Source: Bradyrhizobium sp. NDS-1
Lineage (GTDB): Bacteria > Pseudomonadota > Alphaproteobacteria > Rhizobiales > Xanthobacteraceae
Direction: 5' to 3'
NCBI RefSeq assembly: GCF_032918005.1
Contig: NZ_CP136628.1
Span: 7,425,501-7,489,500, forward strand
Length of the DNA: 64,000 nt
Of this stretch, positions 35,126 to 44,411 are shown piece after piece (position 1 is the first letter of the stretch; the number at the start of each line of letters is the position of its first letter). The position numbers were made by a program, and so were the translations under genes. The notes under the pieces were generated by a model that did no database searches, had not been told where the DNA came from, and was given only the letters and a program-made list of their open reading frames with translations.

Positions 35126-35296
35126 ATGGCCAAGATAGGCAAGCCGGGCGCGGCGCCCAAAATCGCCGAAAATCAGGCGACGGACGACAAGGCGAAGAAG
35201 CCGTCTCCGCCTCGCGACGACGACGATGATTACGAAGATGGCGACATCTCAACGCCCAAGCGCGACCGCTACGGCCCGGATGACGAGCCGTTGTGA
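35126..35296 (+). CDS. Small charged, probably disordered protein
   Basis: A 56-residue reading frame with a good GGGAG ribosome site at proper distance. The translation is rich in Lys, Pro and Asp: an N-terminal basic part (MAKIGKPGAAPKIAEN), then KKPSPPRDDDDDYEDGDIS and KRDRYGPDDEPL. No membrane helix or known motif is visible. Codon choice is like that of the neighbours (G/C at third positions), which favours a real gene. I do not recognise a family and propose no function. Confidence 0.6.
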   Translation: MAKIGKPGAAPKIAENQATDDKAKKPSPPRDDDDDYEDGDISTPKRDRYGPDDEPL

Positions 35297-35337
35297 GAGG
35301 GTGAACCCCGAACTCCGCTGTCGTCGTCCTGCCCAGG

Positions 35338-35349
35338 GCGCAATTGCGC
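35338..35349. repeat. Palindrome GCGCAATTGCGC inside a longer hairpin
   Basis: The 12-bp palindrome is flanked by CCTGCC (35328-35333) and GGCAGG (35354-35359). It is one of four intergenic copies of the same core in this window. It lies between the small acidic protein gene and an MFS gene. Confidence 0.6.
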
Positions 35350-35482
35350 AACAGGCAGGGACGGCAGCTGGGACGAGACCGCAGTCCCTACCCGCGCTAC
35401 CTGCCATGCGCCTGCGTTCATGGACAAATAACCGCTCTCCCCGATAGTTTCCGCCGCTTCAGGGAGTGAAAACGGAACTGCA

Positions 35483-36694
35483 ATGGTCGACGTTCTCGCC
35501 GCACCGCAGCAAGGCAAGGCGGACAGCGCGCTGCGCACGCTGACGGGAATCTCGGTCGCGCATTGGGTCAGCCATTTCCATCTGCTGGTGCTGCCAATGC
35601 TGTTCCCGTTCCTCAAGGGCCAGCTCGGCGTCGGCTATATCGAGCTCGGCTTCGCGCTCACCGTGTTCGCGGTGGTGTCGGGACTGACCCAGGCGCCGAC
35701 CGGCTATCTCGTCGACCATTTCGGCGCGCGCAAGATTCTGCTGGCGGGGCTCACGCTCGGCGGCTTCGCGCTGATCCTGCTCGGCCTGCACCTCAGCTAC
35801 GCCTCGCTGATCGCCTGCGCCGTGCTGCTGGGCCTCGCCAACAGCGTCTATCATCCCGCCGATTACGCGATCCTGGCCGAGCACATGGACGAGGCGCGGA
35901 TGGGCCGCGCGTTCTCGATCCACACCTTTGCCGGTTTTCTCGGCGGAGCAGTGGCGCCGGCGATCGTGGCCGCGCTCGTCACCTTGTCCGGCGGCGTCGG
36001 CGCGCTGATCGCATCCGGTGCGATCGGCATTCTGGTGGCGCTGCTGCTGCTCGTCATGAACATTCCCGACGCCGGGGCCAGCAAGAAGAAGCCGGGCGCG
36101 GAGAACGCGCCGAAGCAGGCCGTCATCACCCCGGCGCTGATCGTGCTGACGGCGCTGTTCATGCTGCTCAGCCTGTCGGTCGCGGGCATCAACAATTTCG
36201 GCGTCGTCGCGCTGATGAGCGGCTATGGGACGTCCTACTCGGCAGCCAACGTCATGCTGACCGCATTCCTCGGCGCCAGCGCGGCCGGCGTGCTGGCAGG
36301 CGGCTTCCTCGCCGATCACACCGAACGCCACGGTTATGTCGCCGCGGCCTGCTTTGCCGCGAACGCGGGAATCGTGCTGTTGATCGCGCTCGTGACGCTG
36401 CCGGGTTGGGCGCTGACTGCCGCGATGACGCTCGCAGGCTTCCTCTCCGGCGTGATTGCACCCTCGCGCGACATGCTGGTGCGCAACGCCGCGCCCGCGG
36501 GCGCAGCCGGCCGGGCCTTCGGCATCGTCTCTACCGGCTTCAATCTCGGCGGCATCGTCTCACCGCTGCTGTTCGGCTGGATCATGGACCAGAACGCGCC
36601 GCACTGGGTGTTCGGCGCGTCCGTGATCTTCATGGTCGCCACCGTGGTGCTGTCGCCGTTCACGGAACGGAAGCGGGAATCTTCTGCGAATTAG
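35483..36694 (+). CDS. Major facilitator superfamily transporter (Fsr/YfcJ-like)
   Basis: Inner-membrane protein of 403 residues with about 12 helices. The start HWVSHFHLLVLPMLFPFLKGQLGVGYIELGFALTVFAVVSGLTQAPTGYLVDHFGARK resembles the fosmidomycin-resistance group, and LANSVYHPADYAILAEHM with MGRAFSIHTFAGFLGGA supports it. The natural substrate is unknown. ATG 35483 lies downstream of GGGAGTG at a somewhat long distance. Confidence 0.87.
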   Translation: MVDVLAAPQQGKADSALRTLTGISVAHWVSHFHLLVLPMLFPFLKGQLGVGYIELGFALTVFAVVSGLTQAPTGYLVDHFGARKILLAGLTLGGFALILLGLHLSYASLIACAVLLGLANSVYHPADYAILAEHMDEARMGRAFSIHTFAGFLGGAVAPAIVAALVTLSGGVGALIASGAIGILVALLLLVMNIPDAGASKKKPGAENAPKQAVITPALIVLTALFMLLSLSVAGINNFGVVALMSGYGTSYSAANVMLTAFLGASAAGVLAGGFLADHTERHGYVAAACFAANAGIVLLIALVTLPGWALTAAMTLAGFLSGVIAPSRDMLVRNAAPAGAAGRAFGIVSTGFNLGGIVSPLLFGWIMDQNAPHWVFGASVIFMVATVVLSPFTERKRESSAN

Positions 36695-36734
36695 GCGGTC
36701 GGTCTCGCTACAAACTCATCTGCCGTCCCGCCGA

Positions 36735-36750
36735 GTGCGCAATTGCGCAC
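36735..36750. repeat. 16-bp perfect palindrome GTGCGCAATTGCGCAC
   Basis: It sits in the 156-base gap between two convergent MFS genes. It shares the TGCGCAATTGCGCA core with the copies near 5.1 and 22.4 kb, and its 12-bp centre with the copy at 35338. No gene is visible between 36695 and 36850. Confidence 0.65.
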
Positions 36751-36850
36751 GGGGGCGCGGACCCATGATCATAGGGAGGAGTCGTAGCGCGAGACTGGTC
36801 GCTCCGAGTCTTCGCCTAACATCTTCCTGTTTCGAGGCGGCGAGCAGTCC

Positions 36851-38191
36851 TCACGTCGGCGACACCGCGCCCTTCAGCGCAGCCGTCTGCGCCGCCGCAC
36901 CGCGTGTCAGCCTGGCCTTTTCCGTGTTCGGCCACAGCAGCAGCAAGCCGAGCAGGCCGGAGCCGACCATGATCGCGGCATTGATGGTGAAGCCGGTCAT
37001 GTAGCCGTCGATCGTGCTGCCGGCACGCTGGATCATCGCCCCCATCACGGCCGGCGCGATGATGCCGGCCAGCGTGTAGAGCGCACCATAGATTGCGAGG
37101 ATGGCGCCGCGCTGCGAGCTCGGCGTGAACTCGCCGAGCATGGGCGGGCAGACGACGTAGATCGCCCCGCACAAGCCCGAGCCGACCACGAGCAGCGCGA
37201 TCTGGAGGCCCGCACCGTTAGCATGCGGCATCATCGCCAGGATCAACCCACCGATCACCAGCGGCACCGAGCCGAGAATGCCGCGAGCCGCGCGGGTGTT
37301 GTAGCCGCGCACCATCATCACCTGCGAGATCCATCCCGTGAGAATGACGATGGTGGCGCCGAACACCCAGGGCAGGATCGAGACGAAGCCGGCCTGGCTC
37401 TGCGAGAATCCGAGCCCCTTGACGATGAAGGGCGTGAACCAGGTCAGGCCGAGCGACAGCGCCCAATAAGCACCGAAGGTCGCCGCGACGCAGCCGATGA
37501 AGGTGCGAGACGTGAGAAGCTGCAAGTAAGGGATCTTCTGCTCGGTCGCCGCGAGGGCCGGCGTGTCTTCCAGCGGACCTTCCTTGCCGAGCGCGAGCCA
37601 GGCCGCGACCCAGATCAGACCGACGACGCCGAGCGCACCGAAGGCATAGTGCCAGGAATGGTTGACGATGATCCAATTCAACGCCGGCACCGCGAGGATG
37701 ACGCCGAAAGCCGAGCCCTGCGACAGGATCGCGGTCGGCAGCGTGCGCTTCTCGTCGGGGAACCATTTGTAGATGGCGTGCGCGGCAACGGAGAACGCCG
37801 GGCCTTCGCCGGCGCCCAGCACGATGCGGCAGATCAGGAGTGTCGTGAAGGAGACGGTACCGACCATCGGAAACTGTGCCAGCGCCCAGATCACCGCGAG
37901 CGCCAGCAGCACCCAGCGCGTCGGCACCTTGTTGACGATGAAGCCGACCACGATGGCGGCGATCGAGAACAGGAAAAAGAACGAGGAACCAAGCAGGCCG
38001 AACTGCTCCGGGGTGAGCTTCATCTCGGTCATGATCGGCACACCGGCAAGACCCACCACGATCTTGTCGGCGAAGTTCACGAGCATGAAGAGGAAGAGGA
38101 GAAAGGTGATGGTCCAGGCGCCCTTTGGCGTCGCGTTTGACACCGTCGCCGATTTGCCCGCCGCTTCTTCTGGCGTTCCCTGAGCGCTCAT
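36851..38191 (-). CDS. Major facilitator superfamily transporter (anion:cation symporter-like)
   Basis: Inner-membrane protein of 446 residues with about 12 helices. VNFADKIVVGLAGVPIMTEMKLTPEQFGLLGSSFFFLFSIAAIVVGFIVNKVPTRW and LGAGEGPAFSVAAHAIYKWFPDEKR are typical of the ACS group (sugar acids, phthalate, allantoate-like anions). ATG 38191 has GGGGAG at good spacing and is preferred to the codon 36 bases earlier. It is divergent from the ABC export genes. Confidence 0.89.
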   Translation of the reverse strand: MSAQGTPEEAAGKSATVSNATPKGAWTITFLLFLFMLVNFADKIVVGLAGVPIMTEMKLTPEQFGLLGSSFFFLFSIAAIVVGFIVNKVPTRWVLLALAVIWALAQFPMVGTVSFTTLLICRIVLGAGEGPAFSVAAHAIYKWFPDEKRTLPTAILSQGSAFGVILAVPALNWIIVNHSWHYAFGALGVVGLIWVAAWLALGKEGPLEDTPALAATEQKIPYLQLLTSRTFIGCVAATFGAYWALSLGLTWFTPFIVKGLGFSQSQAGFVSILPWVFGATIVILTGWISQVMMVRGYNTRAARGILGSVPLVIGGLILAMMPHANGAGLQIALLVVGSGLCGAIYVVCPPMLGEFTPSSQRGAILAIYGALYTLAGIIAPAVMGAMIQRAGSTIDGYMTGFTINAAIMVGSGLLGLLLLWPNTEKARLTRGAAAQTAALKGAVSPT

Positions 38192-38343
38192 GGATCTCCC
38201 CGTCTTGTCCTTCGGTCTTTTTGGCACTTTTCTGATTTGGCCGTCTTGGAAGCTAACAACGGCTTCAAGACCAACGCAACCAGCATTTCCCCGGCAGGTG
38301 TGCTACGCAGCAATTCCGCTAATTCAGTCCGGCGTCGTTCATC

Positions 38344-38997
38344 GTGCTGAGCATCCGAAACCTGTCCAAGTCCTTCTCCTCGGCCGGCGAACCGGTCCAT
38401 GTGCTACGCGGCGTCGATCTCGACCTCAGCGAGGGCGAACGCATCGCGCTGACCGGCGAATCCGGCAGCGGCAAGAGCACGCTGCTGCATCTGATCGCAG
38501 GGCTCGATGCCGCCGATAGCGGCACGATCCGGCTGGCGGATATCGAGATCACAGAGCTGTCCGATGCGGGGCGCGCCAGCTTGCGGCGTGACCGGATCGG
38601 CCTGGTTTTTCAACAATTCAACCTGATCCCGAGCCTGTCGGTCGCGGACAATCTGGCTTTTCAAGCGCGGATCGCCGGCCGACATGATGCAGCCTGGTCC
38701 AAGGAACTGACCGAGCGGCTCGGGCTCGGCAGCCTGCTCAAACGCTATCCAGAGCAATTATCAGGCGGGCAACAACAGCGCGTCGCGATCGGCCGCGCCC
38801 TGGCGACGAAGCCGTCGCTGCTGCTGGCCGACGAGCCCACCGGCAATCTGGACGAAGCGACAGCCGAGAACGTGCTGGCGCTGACGCGCGATCTCGTCGC
38901 GCGCACCGGCTGCGGTTTCCTGATGGTGACGCATAGCCTGCATCTGGCAGCGACGCTCGACCGCCATGTGACCCTGCATGCGGGGCGGATCGCATGA
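38344..38997 (+). CDS. ABC transporter ATP-binding protein, LolD/MacB type (AttE-like)
   Basis: ATPase of 217 residues. Walker A GESGSGKS is near residues 39-46, the Q-loop lies in LVFQQFNLIPSLSV, the signature is LSGGQQQR, Walker B is LLLADEPTGNLDE and the H-loop is MVTHSL. This is the LolD/YbbA group, which powers lipid or lipoprotein export and not import. It starts with GTG, whose ribosome site is weak. It overlaps the permease gene by 4 bases. The set ATPase, permease and AttH protein matches the Agrobacterium AttEFGH arrangement. Confidence 0.9.
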   Translation: MLSIRNLSKSFSSAGEPVHVLRGVDLDLSEGERIALTGESGSGKSTLLHLIAGLDAADSGTIRLADIEITELSDAGRASLRRDRIGLVFQQFNLIPSLSVADNLAFQARIAGRHDAAWSKELTERLGLGSLLKRYPEQLSGGQQQRVAIGRALATKPSLLLADEPTGNLDEATAENVLALTRDLVARTGCGFLMVTHSLHLAATLDRHVTLHAGRIA

Positions 38998-41456
38998 GGC
39001 GCGCGCTGTGGGTCCTTGCCGTGCTGCTCAGCCATTGGCGGCGTCACAAGATGCAGTTCGCGACGCTGCTGGTCGGGCTGATCGCGGCAACCGCGCTGTG
39101 GAGCGGCGTGCAGGCCATCAACCAGCAGGCCCGCACCGCCTATGACCGCGCCGCGGCGACGTTCGGCGGCGCCCGCACGGCAATGCTGGTAGCGCCTGCC
39201 AGCGCGACCTTTCCCCAGGAATTGTACGTAAAACTCCGCCGCGCCGGCTGGCCGGTGTCGCCGGCGCTGGAGGGCCGGGTCCAGATCAACGGACGTTCGC
39301 TGCGCCTGCTCGGGATCGAGCCGGTGACGCTGCCGATCGAAATCGGCAACGCACCGCGACTTGGTGCTGCGGATTTGAGCAGTTTTGTTGCACCACCGGG
39401 TCAGACATTGGTGGCGCGGGAAACGCTGAACGATATCCAGCAAACGGAAGGCGCAGTGCCTCCGACCAGCGACGGCGCAACATTGCCGCCGCTGCGCGTG
39501 CTGCCGCAGCTCGTGCCCGACGTGCTCGTGGTCGATATCGGCGTGGCACAGCGCCTGCTGAACAAGCCGGATCAGGTATCGCGGCTTCTGCTCGGCAAGC
39601 CGAAGAGCAAGCCTGCGCCGCTGACAAGCGTCGTCGGCGATCAGCTGCAGCTGATCGAGCCGACCGCGGAGACCGAGCTGGAGCGCCTCACCGACAGCTT
39701 CCATCTCAACCTCACGGCGTTCGGACTGTTGTCGTTCTTCGTCGGTCTCTTCATCGTCAATTCGGCCGTCGGCCTCGCCTTCGAGCAGCGGCTGCCGGTG
39801 CTGCGGACGCTGCGCGCCTGCGGCGCCTCGGCACGGCTCGTCAATACGGTGCTGGTGGTCGAACTCGTGGCGCTGGCCCTCGTCGCCGGGCTGATCGGGC
39901 TCTCTTGCGGCTATTTCATCGCCGCTGCGCTCCTGCCCGACGTCGCAGCGTCACTGCGCGGGCTTTATGGCGCACAGATTCCAGGGCAGCTCTCCTTGCG
40001 GCCCGAATGGTGGCTCGCCGGCATCGGCATCAGCGTCGCGGGCGCGCTCGTTGCGGCGGCGACCAGCCTGATCAAGGCGATCAGGATGCCGGTGCTGGCA
40101 ACGGCGCAGCCGCACGCCTGGCAGCAGCGGCAGCGCCGCTGGCTCATGCTGCAGAGCCTGGGCGCCTGCGCCGTGTTCGCGGTCGCACTTCTGTTGCTTC
40201 GCTACGGCGAATCGCTGATCGCAGGCTTTGGACTGCTGGCGGCGCTGATGCTCGGTGCGGCCCTGATCCTGCCGGCGTTGCTCGAGATCCTCCTGCTCGC
40301 GGGCCAACGTAGCGCGCGAAAACCACTTGCGCTGTGGTTCTGGGCGGACAGCCGGCAGCAGCTCTCCGGACTTTCACTGGCGCTGATGGCGCTGCTGCTC
40401 GCCCTCGCCGTCAATGTCGGCGTGTCCACCATGGTGGAGACGTTCAGCCGCACCTTCATCGGCTGGCTGAACGGACGGCTCGCAGCCGACGTCTACATCA
40501 GCGCCTCCGACAATACGCAAGCCCTCGCCATTCGAAACTGGCTGCGCGAGCGCAGCGACGTACAGGCGATCCTGTCGGGTGGCCGCGCCGAGGCGCAGGT
40601 TGAAGGGCAGCCCGTGGAGCTGCTCGGCCTGCCCGACCACACGCTCTATCGGGAGCGCTGGCCGCTGCTGGACGCCTCCCCGCGCGCCTGGACGCGGCTC
40701 GTGCCCGGCAATGCCGCCTTCATCAGCGAGCAATTGAGCCGCCGCCTCAACGTCGGGATCGGCGACGTCGTCGAGGTGCCGGCGCCAGGCGGGAGCTGGG
40801 AGCTCGACATCGTCGGCGTCTATGCGGATTACGGCAATCCCAAGGGGCAGCTCGCCGTAAACGTCGCAGCGCTGATGCGGCAGTTTCCAAAGACGCCGCA
40901 GACGCGGATGGGTCTGATCGTCGCCAGGGAGAACATCTCCGGCCTGATCGCGGCCCTGCAAGAACAGTTTGCGCTCGGCGACCGCAGCGTGGCGGATCAG
41001 GCGACGGTGAAAGCCGAATCGATCCGCATCTTCAACCGCACCTTTGCGGTGACGTCGGCGCTGAATGCGTTCACGCTCGGCGTCGCCGGAATCGCGCTGT
41101 TCACCAGCCTGTTGACGCTGGCGAACTCCCGTCTGCCGCAACTCGCACCGCTGTGGGCGATCGGCATCACGCGACCGCGCCTTGCCGCGATCGAATTGAC
41201 CAAGACGCTGTCGGTGGCGCTGTTCACGGCGCTGCTGGCCGTGCCGCTCGGGCTGCTGGTGGCGTGGTGCCTGATTGCGATCGTGAACGTGAAGGCATTC
41301 GGCTGGCGGCTGCCGTTTCATGTATTCCCGCTGCAACTGGTGGAGCTGGTCGCGGTGGCGCTGTTTGCGTCGCTGCTTGCGGCTCTCCTGCCGGTGGCAC
41401 GGCTGGCGCGGATGCAGCCGGCAAGTCTCGTCAAGGTGTTCGCCAATGAGCGCTGA
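38994..41456 (+). CDS. FtsX-family ABC transporter permease, two-module type (AttFG/YbbP-like)
   Basis: Inner-membrane protein of 820 residues. It has an N-terminal helix (FATLLVGLIAATALWSGVQ), a periplasmic domain of about 190 residues, and an FtsX core with three helices around residues 240-350. A second set starts near 460 (LSLALMALLLALAVNVGVSTMVETF), followed by another periplasmic domain and three final helices (LNAFTLGVAGIALFTSLLTLANS onward). The two modules equal AttF plus AttG in one chain. It overlaps both neighbours. It likely extracts a lipid-like substrate from the membrane. Confidence 0.9.
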   Translation: MRRALWVLAVLLSHWRRHKMQFATLLVGLIAATALWSGVQAINQQARTAYDRAAATFGGARTAMLVAPASATFPQELYVKLRRAGWPVSPALEGRVQINGRSLRLLGIEPVTLPIEIGNAPRLGAADLSSFVAPPGQTLVARETLNDIQQTEGAVPPTSDGATLPPLRVLPQLVPDVLVVDIGVAQRLLNKPDQVSRLLLGKPKSKPAPLTSVVGDQLQLIEPTAETELERLTDSFHLNLTAFGLLSFFVGLFIVNSAVGLAFEQRLPVLRTLRACGASARLVNTVLVVELVALALVAGLIGLSCGYFIAAALLPDVAASLRGLYGAQIPGQLSLRPEWWLAGIGISVAGALVAAATSLIKAIRMPVLATAQPHAWQQRQRRWLMLQSLGACAVFAVALLLLRYGESLIAGFGLLAALMLGAALILPALLEILLLAGQRSARKPLALWFWADSRQQLSGLSLALMALLLALAVNVGVSTMVETFSRTFIGWLNGRLAADVYISASDNTQALAIRNWLRERSDVQAILSGGRAEAQVEGQPVELLGLPDHTLYRERWPLLDASPRAWTRLVPGNAAFISEQLSRRLNVGIGDVVEVPAPGGSWELDIVGVYADYGNPKGQLAVNVAALMRQFPKTPQTRMGLIVARENISGLIAALQEQFALGDRSVADQATVKAESIRIFNRTFAVTSALNAFTLGVAGIALFTSLLTLANSRLPQLAPLWAIGITRPRLAAIELTKTLSVALFTALLAVPLGLLVAWCLIAIVNVKAFGWRLPFHVFPLQLVELVAVALFASLLAALLPVARLARMQPASLVKVFANER

Positions 41457-42528
41457 TCTACTATCGCGCCGCGCCTTCGCCGGCGGCATCGCTGCACTGA
41501 CGCTCGCACGCCGCGCCGGTGCGCAAGGCTATGCCGGACTCGGTGAGACGGCGGATGGCTTTGCGAGGGTCACGCCGGGAAAGCTGTTCGCCTTTCCGAC
41601 CGATCACGGACCGCATCCGGAGTTTCGTATCGAGTGGTGGTATCTCACGGCAAATCTCGTCGATGGCAGCGGTGCGGCCTGCGGGCTGCAATGGACGCTG
41701 TTCCGCCAGGCGGCGCAGCCGGGCCCCCAGGGCGAGGGCTGGGCCAATCAGCAGGTGTGGATGGCTCATGCCGCCGTGACGCGCGCCGACACCCACCGCT
41801 TCAACGAGGCCTTTTCACGCGGTGGCATCGGGCAGGCCGGCGTCACCGCAACGCCGTTTGCGGCCTGGATCGACGATTGGGAGATGAAGGGTCTCGAGCG
41901 CGCCGACGATCGCACTTTGGCGCCGCTGACGCTGAAGGCAGCCAGCACCGATTTCAGCTACGCACTGACGCTGGAGGCCGATCGCGCCGTGGTGCTGCAA
42001 GGAGATGGCGGCTACAGCCGCAAGTCGGAGCGTGGGCAAGCGTCTTATTATTATAGCCAGCCGTTCTACCGCGCCCGCGGCACGCTCACCATCGACGACA
42101 AGCCGATCGATGTTTCAGGGCAGGCCTGGATGGACCGCGAATGGAGCAGCCAGCCGCTCGACGCTGACCAGACCGGTTGGGACTGGCTGTCACTGCATCT
42201 GTCGTCCGGCGACAAGCTGATGCTGTACCGGTTGCGGCAAAGGGACGGCAGGGATTATCCGTTCGGCAATTGGATCAGCGCTGCCGGCGAGACGCGGATG
42301 ATTGCGGGTGGCGACATCCAGATGATCCCGAAAGCGACGACGGAGGTTGCGGGACGCAAGCTGCCGGTGGAATGGCAGATCGCGATCCCGTCGCGCTCGT
42401 TATCGGTTCTTTGCAAGCCACTCAATCCGAGAGCCTGGATGGGAACGGGCTTCTCCTATTGGGAGGGACCGATCGGCTTTGCCGGGACGCATGATGGCGT
42501 TGGCTATCTCGAGCTGACCGGGTATTGA
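41446..42528 (+). CDS. AttH-like (lipocalin/CrtC-fold) exported protein
   Basis: Protein of 360 residues. An RR-containing signal (SRRAFAGGIAALTLARRAGAQ) sends it to the periplasm, probably by Tat. EFRIEWWYLTANL and AWMDREWSSQPLD are the two hallmark blocks of the AttH/hydroxyneurosporene-dehydrogenase-like family, which has two lipocalin-type barrels. It overlaps the permease gene by 11 bases. Together the operon probably moves a hydrophobic compound across the envelope. The compound is unknown. Confidence 0.9.
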   Translation: MSADLLSRRAFAGGIAALTLARRAGAQGYAGLGETADGFARVTPGKLFAFPTDHGPHPEFRIEWWYLTANLVDGSGAACGLQWTLFRQAAQPGPQGEGWANQQVWMAHAAVTRADTHRFNEAFSRGGIGQAGVTATPFAAWIDDWEMKGLERADDRTLAPLTLKAASTDFSYALTLEADRAVVLQGDGGYSRKSERGQASYYYSQPFYRARGTLTIDDKPIDVSGQAWMDREWSSQPLDADQTGWDWLSLHLSSGDKLMLYRLRQRDGRDYPFGNWISAAGETRMIAGGDIQMIPKATTEVAGRKLPVEWQIAIPSRSLSVLCKPLNPRAWMGTGFSYWEGPIGFAGTHDGVGYLELTGY

Positions 42529-42555
42529 AGCGCGACCTCTCCAAAGGGATCCGCA

Positions 42556-42942
42556 ATGTATCACCTTACCGCCCTCGTCACGCTGCTGGCGATCGCATTT
42601 TATTTCTTCACCAGCATCAACGTCTCGCGCTTGCGCACCAAGACCGGCGTCAAGGTGCCCGCGACGTCCGGCCATCCGGATTTCGAACGCGCCTTCCGCA
42701 TCCAGATGAACATGCTGGAATGGATGCCGATCGTCCTGCCGGCGCTGTGGCTGTTCGCGATCTATATCAGCGACGCGGTCGCCGCCGGGCTCGGCGCGGT
42801 CTGGATCATCGGCCGCATCGTCTATTTCATCGGCTATTCCAAAGCCGCAGCGAAGCGCGGCCTGGGTTTCATGATCCAGGGTATCGCCGCCATAGCGCTG
42901 TGGGTGGGGGCGCTGGGTGCGGTGGTGTTGCGGCTGGTGTGA
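42556..42942 (+). CDS. MAPEG-family membrane protein
   Basis: Inner-membrane protein of 128 residues with four helices. The family motif region FERAFRIQMNMLEWMPIVLPALWLFAIY holds the conserved Arg/Gln/Asn/Glu residues that bind glutathione in eukaryotic relatives. IGRIVYFIGYSKAAAKRGLGFMIQ follows. It lies 27 bases after the AttH-like gene and may belong to that operon. A glutathione transferase or peroxidase role is possible by family. Confidence 0.9.
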   Translation: MYHLTALVTLLAIAFYFFTSINVSRLRTKTGVKVPATSGHPDFERAFRIQMNMLEWMPIVLPALWLFAIYISDAVAAGLGAVWIIGRIVYFIGYSKAAAKRGLGFMIQGIAAIALWVGALGAVVLRLV

Positions 42943-42964
42943 GGCCACGCAACACGCATTCTCG

Positions 42965-43096
42965 CGTCCCGGGCGCGATGCAGCGTGCAACGCTGCGCCG
43001 CTGAACCGGGACCCAGCAGGCGGCACGCTGTTCGGAGAGATGGGCCCCGGCTCTGCATCGCACCGCTGCGCGCTGCGATGCGTCCGGGGCACGAGA
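42965..43096. repeat. Intergenic palindromic repeat
   Basis: TCGCGTCCCGGGCGCGATGCAGCGTGC and GCTGCGCGCTGCGATGCGTCCGGGGCACGAG face each other, with GCAACGCTGCGCCGC and ACCGGGACCC inside. It lies between convergent genes, where it may stop transcription from both sides. Confidence 0.55.
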
Positions 43097-43101
43097 GAGC
43101 C

Positions 43102-44295
43102 CTACTTCGTCAGCGGGCAGCCGCTCTCCTTGGCGGTGAAGAAGGCCTTGTCGCCGGGGACGGTGGCGAGCAGCTTGTAATAGTCCCAGGGCTTCTTCGA
43201 CTCCGAAGGCTTCTTGACCTCGAACAGATACATGTCGTGGACCATGCGGCCGTTCTCGAGCACCTTGCCGCCTTGCGCGAAGTCGTCGTCGACCGGCAGC
43301 TCCTTCAGCTTCTTGGCGACGGCATCCGGATCCTTGGTGCCGGCGGCCTTGACCGCCTTGAGATAGCTCAGCGTCGCCGAGTAGGTACCGGCCTGGATCA
43401 TGTTCGGCATCCGGCCGGTGCGCTTGAGGAAGCGTTCGCCGAGATTGCGCGACTTGTCGTTGACGTCCCAGTAATAGCCCTCGGTCAGCACCAGGCCTTG
43501 CGCGGCCTGCAGGCCGAGGCCGTGCACTTCGGCCAGGGTCATCAGCAGGCCCGCGAGCTTCTGGCCACCGGCGACGATGCCGAACTCGGACGCCTGCTTG
43601 ATCGAGTTGGTGGTGTCGAGGCCGGCATTGGCGAGGCCGACGATCTTCGCCTTGGAGCTCTGCGCCTGCAGCAGGAAGGAGGAGAAGTCCGAGGAGTTGA
43701 GCGGCACGCGCACCGAGCCGGCCACCTTGCCGCCGTTGGCGGTGACGATCTCGCTGGTGTCCTTTTCCAGCGCATAGCCGAAGGCGTAGTCCGCGGTGAG
43801 GAAGAACCAGGTGTCGCCGCCAGCCTTGGTCAGCGCACCGCCGGTGCCGACGCCGAGCGCGCGGGTGTCGTAGGCCCAGTGGAAGCCGTAGGGCTGGCAG
43901 GCATCGCCTGTCAGCCGCGAGGTCGCGGCGCCGACGACGATGTCGATCTTCTTCTTTTCCTTGGACAGCTCGTGGATCGCGAGCGCGACCGAGGAGGTCG
44001 TCAGCTCCGTGATCATGTCGACGTTCTCGACGTCGTACCAGCGCCGCGCGATCGAGGCGGCGAGATCCGGCTTGTTCTGGTGGTCGGCGGTGACGAGCTC
44101 GATCTTCTGGCCGAGCACCTCGCCACCGAAATCCTCGATCGCCATCTTGGCGGCCTCGACCGACCATTTGCCGCCGTAATCGGCGTAGACGCCGGACTGG
44201 TCGTTGAGGATACCGATCTTGACGCCTTGGGCGGAGGCGGGAACCGCCAGCACCAGGGCAGAGGTTGCGACGGCGGCCAAAAGTACTGATTTCAT
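43102..44295 (-). CDS. Branched-chain-amino-acid-type ABC transporter binding protein (orphan)
   Basis: Periplasmic protein of 397 residues with a signal peptide ending at PASAQ. The LivK-type fold shows VKIGILNDQSGVYADYGGKWSVEAAKMAIEDFGG, IELVTADHQNKPDLAASIARRWYD, and WFFLTADYAFGYALEKDTSEIVTANGGKV. GGGAGA precedes the ATG. No liv permease or ATPase lies nearby. Many such proteins in Bradyrhizobium bind aromatic acids or urea-like compounds, so the ligand is open. Confidence 0.9.
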   Translation of the reverse strand: MKSVLLAAVATSALVLAVPASAQGVKIGILNDQSGVYADYGGKWSVEAAKMAIEDFGGEVLGQKIELVTADHQNKPDLAASIARRWYDVENVDMITELTTSSVALAIHELSKEKKKIDIVVGAATSRLTGDACQPYGFHWAYDTRALGVGTGGALTKAGGDTWFFLTADYAFGYALEKDTSEIVTANGGKVAGSVRVPLNSSDFSSFLLQAQSSKAKIVGLANAGLDTTNSIKQASEFGIVAGGQKLAGLLMTLAEVHGLGLQAAQGLVLTEGYYWDVNDKSRNLGERFLKRTGRMPNMIQAGTYSATLSYLKAVKAAGTKDPDAVAKKLKELPVDDDFAQGGKVLENGRMVHDMYLFEVKKPSESKKPWDYYKLLATVPGDKAFFTAKESGCPLTK

Positions 44296-44411
44296 CTATT
44301 ATCTCCCAGCAGTTTCTGTTTTGAAATCGCGCGGATATTAGGGAAGAACCCCGCGCGTGCCCATCCATTTCATGTTGGTCGTTAGTATGGAGGTGTGCGC
44401 AAGCAATCGGT

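Noticed and set aside
38221..38245. TGGCAC at 38222 as another sigma-54 site
   Set aside because: The -12 GC doublet is missing at the required distance.
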